From positions 1 through 5,274 of the forward strand of contig WJJR01000190.1 in NCBI GenBank assembly GCA_014729565.1: a DNA stretch of 5,274 nt, given 5' to 3'. A program made the translations under genes and the position numbers. Shown here piece by piece: positions 5,173 to 5,274 of the stretch (within the stretch, counting starts at the first letter, position 1; the number at the start of each line of letters is the position of its first letter). Source of the stretch: Candidatus Zixiibacteriota bacterium. GTDB lineage: Bacteria; Zixibacteria; MSB-5A5; WJJR01. The notes under the pieces were generated by a model, which searched no databases, was not told where the DNA came from, and saw only the letters and a program-made list of their open reading frames with translations.

Positions 5173-5274
5173 GATGGTGACGGACCTTGCTTGTTTGCCC
5201 GGCGTATCAGTTTGCGTTGCAGGCGGGCGCGTCGGTGCAGGAGGCGTTCGCGAACCGTGTCATCGATATCCGCG
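5169..5274 (-). CDS. C-terminal end of an unidentified gene upstream of the glycosyltransferase
   Basis: An open frame enters from the right edge and ends at the TGA at 5171-5169, giving 34 residues that begin ADIDDTVRERLLHRRARL. It is very basic (11 of 34 are Arg or Lys) and predicted helical, as in the C-terminal tails of many envelope-associated enzymes. Its TGA overlaps the glycosyltransferase GTG by 4 nt, a typical operon junction, so it most likely belongs to the same glycan-assembly operon. The fragment is too short to name a family. The overlap and the absence of any other start for the downstream gene are the main evidence that it is real. Confidence 0.6.
   Translation of the reverse strand, partial: ADIDDTVRERLLHRRARLQRKLIRRANKQGPSPS

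Overview
The window is about 58% GC by eye and carries five protein-coding genes with short or medium intergenic spacers, typical of a bacterial chromosome. The gene set (a long-chain acyl-CoA synthetase-type enzyme, a UPF0316 membrane protein, an HDOD signalling protein and a GT4 glycosyltransferase) suits a didermic, possibly uncultured bacterium. Nothing here fixes the phylum. I see no phage, plasmid, transposase, CRISPR or RNA-gene signal.

Layout: (1) 1-1348, minus strand, most of an AMP-forming acyl-CoA synthetase whose C-terminal end lies outside the window. (2) 1349-1640, a divergent intergenic region. It has a near-consensus sigma70-type promoter that places the synthetase transcription start on its ATG (leaderless mRNA), a weaker promoter candidate facing the other way, and a 15-bp direct repeat with one copy at each promoter. 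(3) 1641-2243, plus strand, a UPF0316 (DUF5698/DUF2179) membrane protein. (4) 2244-2352, a short convergent spacer with a small GC-rich hairpin. (5) 2353-3627, minus strand, an HDOD protein with a C-terminal segment resembling a histidine-kinase dimerisation/phosphoacceptor helix but no ATPase domain. (6) 3628-4047, 420 bp without a credible gene but dense in palindromes: two near-identical hairpins in inverted orientation and a run of three abutting hairpins. (7) 4048-5172, minus strand, a GT4 glycosyltransferase starting at GTG. (8) 5169-5274, minus strand, the last 34 codons of a gene that overlaps the glycosyltransferase start by 4 nt, so the two form an operon extending beyond the window.

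The genes do not form one pathway. The glycosyltransferase belongs with an envelope or exopolysaccharide operon to its right. The HDOD protein is a stand-alone regulator. The synthetase and the UPF0316 gene are divergent and may share control through the repeated motif. I found no convincing new multi-gene system. The items most worth a second look are the HDOD/degenerate H-box fusion, the leaderless promoter with its repeated putative operator, and the palindrome-rich spacer.
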